The translations under genes and the position numbers were made by a program. DNA of 9,461 bases from an uncultured Slackia sp. (GTDB lineage: Bacteria > Actinomycetota > Coriobacteriia > Coriobacteriales > Eggerthellaceae). Shown here piece after piece: positions 7,357 to 9,461 of the stretch (its first letter is position 1; each line of letters begins with the position of its first letter). The stretch is from the NCBI GenBank assembly GCA_937895975.1, contig CALBLG010000242.1:1-9461 (forward strand), in the 5' to 3' direction. The notes under the pieces are model-generated. The model saw nothing but the letters and a program-made list of their open reading frames with translations, made no database searches and was not told where the DNA came from.

Positions 7357-7418
7357 TGTCAAAATGCTACACAGCTTATGAAGTCATGCACATGCCGCAC
7401 CCTTCGACGAACCAGGTC
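7357..7418. repeat. 62-bp repeat, copy A, 3' of the PASTA-like gene
   Basis: Second copy of the repeat described at 6122-6184, same orientation. On the minus strand it begins GACCTGGTTCGTCGAAGGG 8 bases after the TAG at 7427-7429. The loop core reads GCTACACAGC here rather than the perfect palindrome GCTGCGCAGC of copy B. The outer inverted arm is strongly diverged, so this copy cannot form the long hairpin as well. Confidence 0.7.
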
Positions 7419-7426
7419 GGGAAACG

Positions 7427-8377
7427 CTAGAGCAACGACCCCAACAAATTCTTCGCGCCCTCGGCCGCATTCTCGCCCGCGGACTTCACGGCCTCGCCGG
7501 CGGCGTCGAGCACCGACCCAGCCGCGTCGGCCGCGCCGCTTTCCAACGCGCCCGAAACCGCATCGGTGACGCCCGAGCCCGAATCGTGCGCCAAATGCGC
7601 CGTCAGCACACCGTCTTCCACGGCAATGGATTCGACCGTCCAGTTCGACGCATCCCATACGCTCTTGCCGTCATCGGTCAGCACCACGATTGAGTCCACG
7701 TCGGCGCCGCGCACCTCGAGCTTCTTTTTGGCGTTGGACCACTTCTCGCCCACTAAATCGGACGTGTCCACGGTAAGCGTCGCGGCATTCTGCTGCACGC
7801 CAGGCGTCGAGATCGAACTCGACGACGTTCCCGCCTCGCGCTGAGCTTGGGTCACGCCGCCTTCGGGCGCCGCGGTCGATTTCGACGCGCCGCCCGAGCC
7901 CAACGCCATAAACCCGCACACCGCAACCAAAGCCAGCACCGCCACGATCACCAAACCGAAACGCGGCTTTTTCTTGATGCGGGAATTTTCGGAATACTTC
8001 GTTGCCACTGGCTCGGTCGAGCCCGGCGCATAAGGATTGGCCTGCGCATATGCCGCAGGGTCGGGCGTGCTCGGCTCGAATGGATCGCGGGCGTACGAGC
8101 CATATGCGGGCTGCTGCACAGGCATGGGCGACGTCGCCGAGGGCGCATCATCGCCCGCATGCGCCGAACCTCTAAATGCCGCGGGTCGAGCCGTCGTCGG
8201 CTGCGACGAGAGCGACTGGCCGGCAGCATTCCCCTGCCCCGATACGCGTGCAGGAATAGCCCGCGTCGCGTCGGACGCTGCGCGCGCTGCCACATTCGGC
8301 ACGACGATATGCTGCGTAGGCTGCGCCGCGGTTGCGCGAGGCATGCGCGTTGTGGGTTGATTGCCGTTCTGGTTCAC
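7427..8377 (-). CDS. Single-pass membrane protein with one PASTA-like extracellular domain (316 aa)
   Basis: I do not recognise a named gene. Residues 1-138 are a low-complexity, Ala/Pro/Gln/Ser-rich, presumably cytoplasmic segment. KKKPRF (135-140) is followed by one membrane helix (about 140-160). A Ser/Gly linker leads to a compact domain at about 201-264. That domain starts LTVDTSDLVGEKWSNAKKKL and contains SVWDASNWTVESI, like the 'vvG....A...L' and 'v.d.sNW.V..q.P' parts of PASTA domains, which in actinobacterial envelope proteins bind or sense cell-wall material. Residues 265-316 form an Ala/Gly-rich, amphipathic helix-like tail with repeated A..AG..V pattern. The layout (disordered cytoplasmic N-terminus, one helix, outside PASTA) resembles a PASTA kinase without its kinase. 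The start is GTG at 8377 with GGGGAA 6 bases upstream; ATG at codon 12 is an alternative. A strong terminator follows. Function unknown; cell-envelope role inferred. Confidence 0.82.
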   Translation of the reverse strand: MNQNGNQPTTRMPRATAAQPTQHIVVPNVAARAASDATRAIPARVSGQGNAAGQSLSSQPTTARPAAFRGSAHAGDDAPSATSPMPVQQPAYGSYARDPFEPSTPDPAAYAQANPYAPGSTEPVATKYSENSRIKKKPRFGLVIVAVLALVAVCGFMALGSGGASKSTAAPEGGVTQAQREAGTSSSSISTPGVQQNAATLTVDTSDLVGEKWSNAKKKLEVRGADVDSIVVLTDDGKSVWDASNWTVESIAVEDGVLTAHLAHDSGSGVTDAVSGALESGAADAAGSVLDAAGEAVKSAGENAAEGAKNLLGSLL

Positions 8378-8398
8378 TCTTGCTTCCCCGCCATCTCA

Positions 8399-8429
8399 TG
8401 GGACACTTGCCCCTGAGGCATCTGTCCCA
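8399..8429. promoter_or_regulatory. Hairpin in the leader of the PASTA-like gene
   Basis: TGGGACA (8399-8405) pairs with TGTCCCA (8423-8429). After a 2x2 internal loop, TGCC (8408-8411) pairs with GGCA (8417-8420) around loop CCTGA. It ends 21 bases before the GTG start on the minus strand, just upstream of the ribosome binding site. It could be a leader structure, a protein-binding palindrome or part of a dispersed repeat. There is no U-run, so it is not a standard terminator. Confidence 0.5.
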
Positions 8430-8557
8430 GTTTCCCTGGACGCGCCTTCTTCACGGCGCCACTTAGTTGATACTCTTTTCGGCATCGTAACAGCCGCGCG
8501 CAAACCGTTCCGCCTTCGAAATCGACCCGTCACCCGCCCTCCACGGCATCGTCACAC

Positions 8558-8587
8558 CTTATTGAGCCCCAAGCAGTAGCATTTCAA
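8558..8587 (-). promoter_or_regulatory. Candidate promoter of the PASTA-like gene
   Basis: On the minus strand TTGAAA (8587-8582) and AATAAG (8563-8558), 18 bases apart, resemble -35 and -10 boxes. Transcription from here would give a leader of about 170 bases that includes the hairpin at 8399-8429. The divergent SDR gene must also have its promoter in 8378-8612, but I see no clear one for it. Confidence 0.25.
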
Positions 8588-8612
8588 AAACATTTCGAGA
8601 AAAGAGGTTGCC

Positions 8613-9374
8613 ATGGGCCTGTTAGACGGGAAGGTCGCCATCATCACCGGCGGCGGAAAAGGAATCGGCTTCGGCATTGCAAGCGCATTCGCCGAGCAGG
8701 GCGCGAAGCTGTTCATCACGGGGCGCACCGAAGGACGCCTGGCCGATGCGGCCGAAAAGCTGACTGCCGAATACGGCGCCGAAGTCGCATATACCGTTGC
8801 CGAGGGCTCCGACGAAGCCCAGGTCGAGGCAGCCATCACAAAATGCGTCGAGCATTTCGGCAAGCTGGACGTCATGGTGAACAACGCCCAGGCATCCAAG
8901 AGTGGCACGAACCTCATCGACCACACCAAGGAAGACTTCGACCTGGCCATCAATACTGGGCTGTACGGCGCATTCTTCTATATGAAGCGCGCCTTCCCCG
9001 AGTTGAAAAAAACGAAAGGGTGCGTCATCAACCTGGCAAGCGGCGCCGGGCTGTTCGGCAAACCGGGGCAGTCGAGCTATGCGGCCGCCAAGGAAGGCAT
9101 CCGCGGCATGACCCGCGTGGCCGCAACCGAATGGGGCCCCGACGGCGTGCGCGCGAACTGCATCTGCCCCCTGGCCATGACCGAACAGCTGGCCGCGTGG
9201 AAGGAAGCCTACCCCGACACGTTCGCCGCCACCATCAAGGGCATCCCGCTGGGACGCTTCGGCGACCCGAAGACCGATATCGGCGGCGTGGCGGTGTTCC
9301 TCGCGAGTGACCTTTCCGCCTACGTTTCCGGCGAAACCATCACCGTGCAAGGCGGCAGCGGCCTGCGCCCGTAG
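8613..9374 (+). CDS. Short-chain dehydrogenase/reductase, classical type (253 aa)
   Basis: A cytoplasmic NAD(P)-dependent oxidoreductase with a Rossmann fold. The cofactor motif TGGGKGIG is at about 12-19, followed by a second strand ending ITGRTEGR, where the Arg suggests preference for NADP(H). The catalytic tetrad is visible: N114, S143 in NLASGAG, and Y156/K160 in YAAAK. VRANCICPLAMTE and the C-terminal FLASDLSAYVSGETITVQGG are standard for classical SDRs of about 250 residues. The usual NNAG motif reads NNAQ (90-93). The substrate cannot be read from sequence: 3-oxoacyl-ACP reductase-like, sugar/alcohol or hydroxysteroid dehydrogenase roles are all possible. AAGAGG lies 5 bases before the ATG. 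It is the only rightward gene here, divergent from the PASTA-like gene, and is followed by its own terminator. Confidence 0.93.
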   Translation: MGLLDGKVAIITGGGKGIGFGIASAFAEQGAKLFITGRTEGRLADAAEKLTAEYGAEVAYTVAEGSDEAQVEAAITKCVEHFGKLDVMVNNAQASKSGTNLIDHTKEDFDLAINTGLYGAFFYMKRAFPELKKTKGCVINLASGAGLFGKPGQSSYAAAKEGIRGMTRVAATEWGPDGVRANCICPLAMTEQLAAWKEAYPDTFAATIKGIPLGRFGDPKTDIGGVAVFLASDLSAYVSGETITVQGGSGLRP

Positions 9375-9402
9375 ATGTCACCCGCGACATTCGGATGCGT
9401 GC

Positions 9403-9435
9403 GGCCCCACCAAGGCCCCACCAAGGCCCCACCAA
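9403..9435. repeat. Three perfect tandem copies of an 11-bp unit
   Basis: The unit GGCCCCACCAA occurs three times in a row (9403-9413, 9414-9424, 9425-9435). It lies 29 bases after the SDR stop, and its last bases and the following GG merge into the terminator's left arm. Slippage in replication is the likely origin. Confidence 0.9.
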
Positions 9436-9461
9436 GGCGAAGCGTGCGCTTCGCCTTTCTT
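9434..9461 (+). terminator. Intrinsic terminator of the SDR gene
   Basis: AAGGCGAAGC (9434-9443) pairs perfectly with GCTTCGCCTT (9448-9457) around loop GTGC, followed by TCTT at the right edge, so the T-run reads TTTCTT and may continue beyond the window. It begins 60 bases after the stop at 9372-9374. Confidence 0.85.

Noticed and set aside
7234..7362. A 43-codon N-terminal extension of the threonine aldolase
   Set aside because: It would translate through a strong terminator hairpin and part of repeat A, while ATG at 7233 has a proper ribosome binding site and begins the conserved domain.

Overview
The window looks like chromosomal DNA of a GC-rich Gram-positive. The best guess is the actinobacterial family Eggerthellaceae (Coriobacteriia). 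This is an inference from protein character, two large YhgE/Pip proteins in tandem and codon use; no rRNA or other marker is present to confirm it.

Layout from left to right: (1) the first 126 codons of an MFS drug-type transporter on the minus strand, cut by the left edge (1-379). (2) A gene-free stretch, 380-758, holding a 194-bp inverted-repeat element (467-660) and a terminator (698-722). (3) A two-gene minus-strand operon of YhgE/Pip family membrane proteins: the upstream 969-codon gene (5845-2936) overlaps the downstream 726-codon gene (2939-759) by 4 bases (ATGA). (4) A 347-base leader/intergenic stretch, 5846-6192, with a long hairpin (6099-6174) and one copy of a 62-bp repeat. (5) A PLP-dependent threonine aldolase-like gene on the minus strand (7233-6193). 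(6) A short gap with a strong minus-strand terminator (7273-7306) and a second copy of the 62-bp repeat. (7) A single-pass membrane protein with one PASTA-like extracellular domain, minus strand (8377-7427). (8) A 235-base divergent intergenic region with a hairpin. (9) A short-chain dehydrogenase/reductase on the plus strand (8613-9374), followed by a three-unit 11-bp tandem repeat that runs into a terminator at the right edge.

Five genes are read leftwards and only the SDR rightwards. Apart from the Pip pair, the genes look like separate transcription units with unrelated metabolic or envelope roles. The two Pip proteins probably act together at the membrane: each has one N-terminal and five C-terminal transmembrane segments around a long Ser/Ala/Asp-rich ectodomain. 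The upstream one also has two extra membrane segments and an acidic cytoplasmic tail.

The least expected content is in the gaps. Two related 62-bp repeats both begin exactly 8 bases past a TAG stop codon, one carrying a 27-bp-arm palindrome. The 194-bp element has 45-base inverted ends and resembles a small mobile or dispersed repeat. No phage, CRISPR, tRNA, rRNA or transposase gene is visible.
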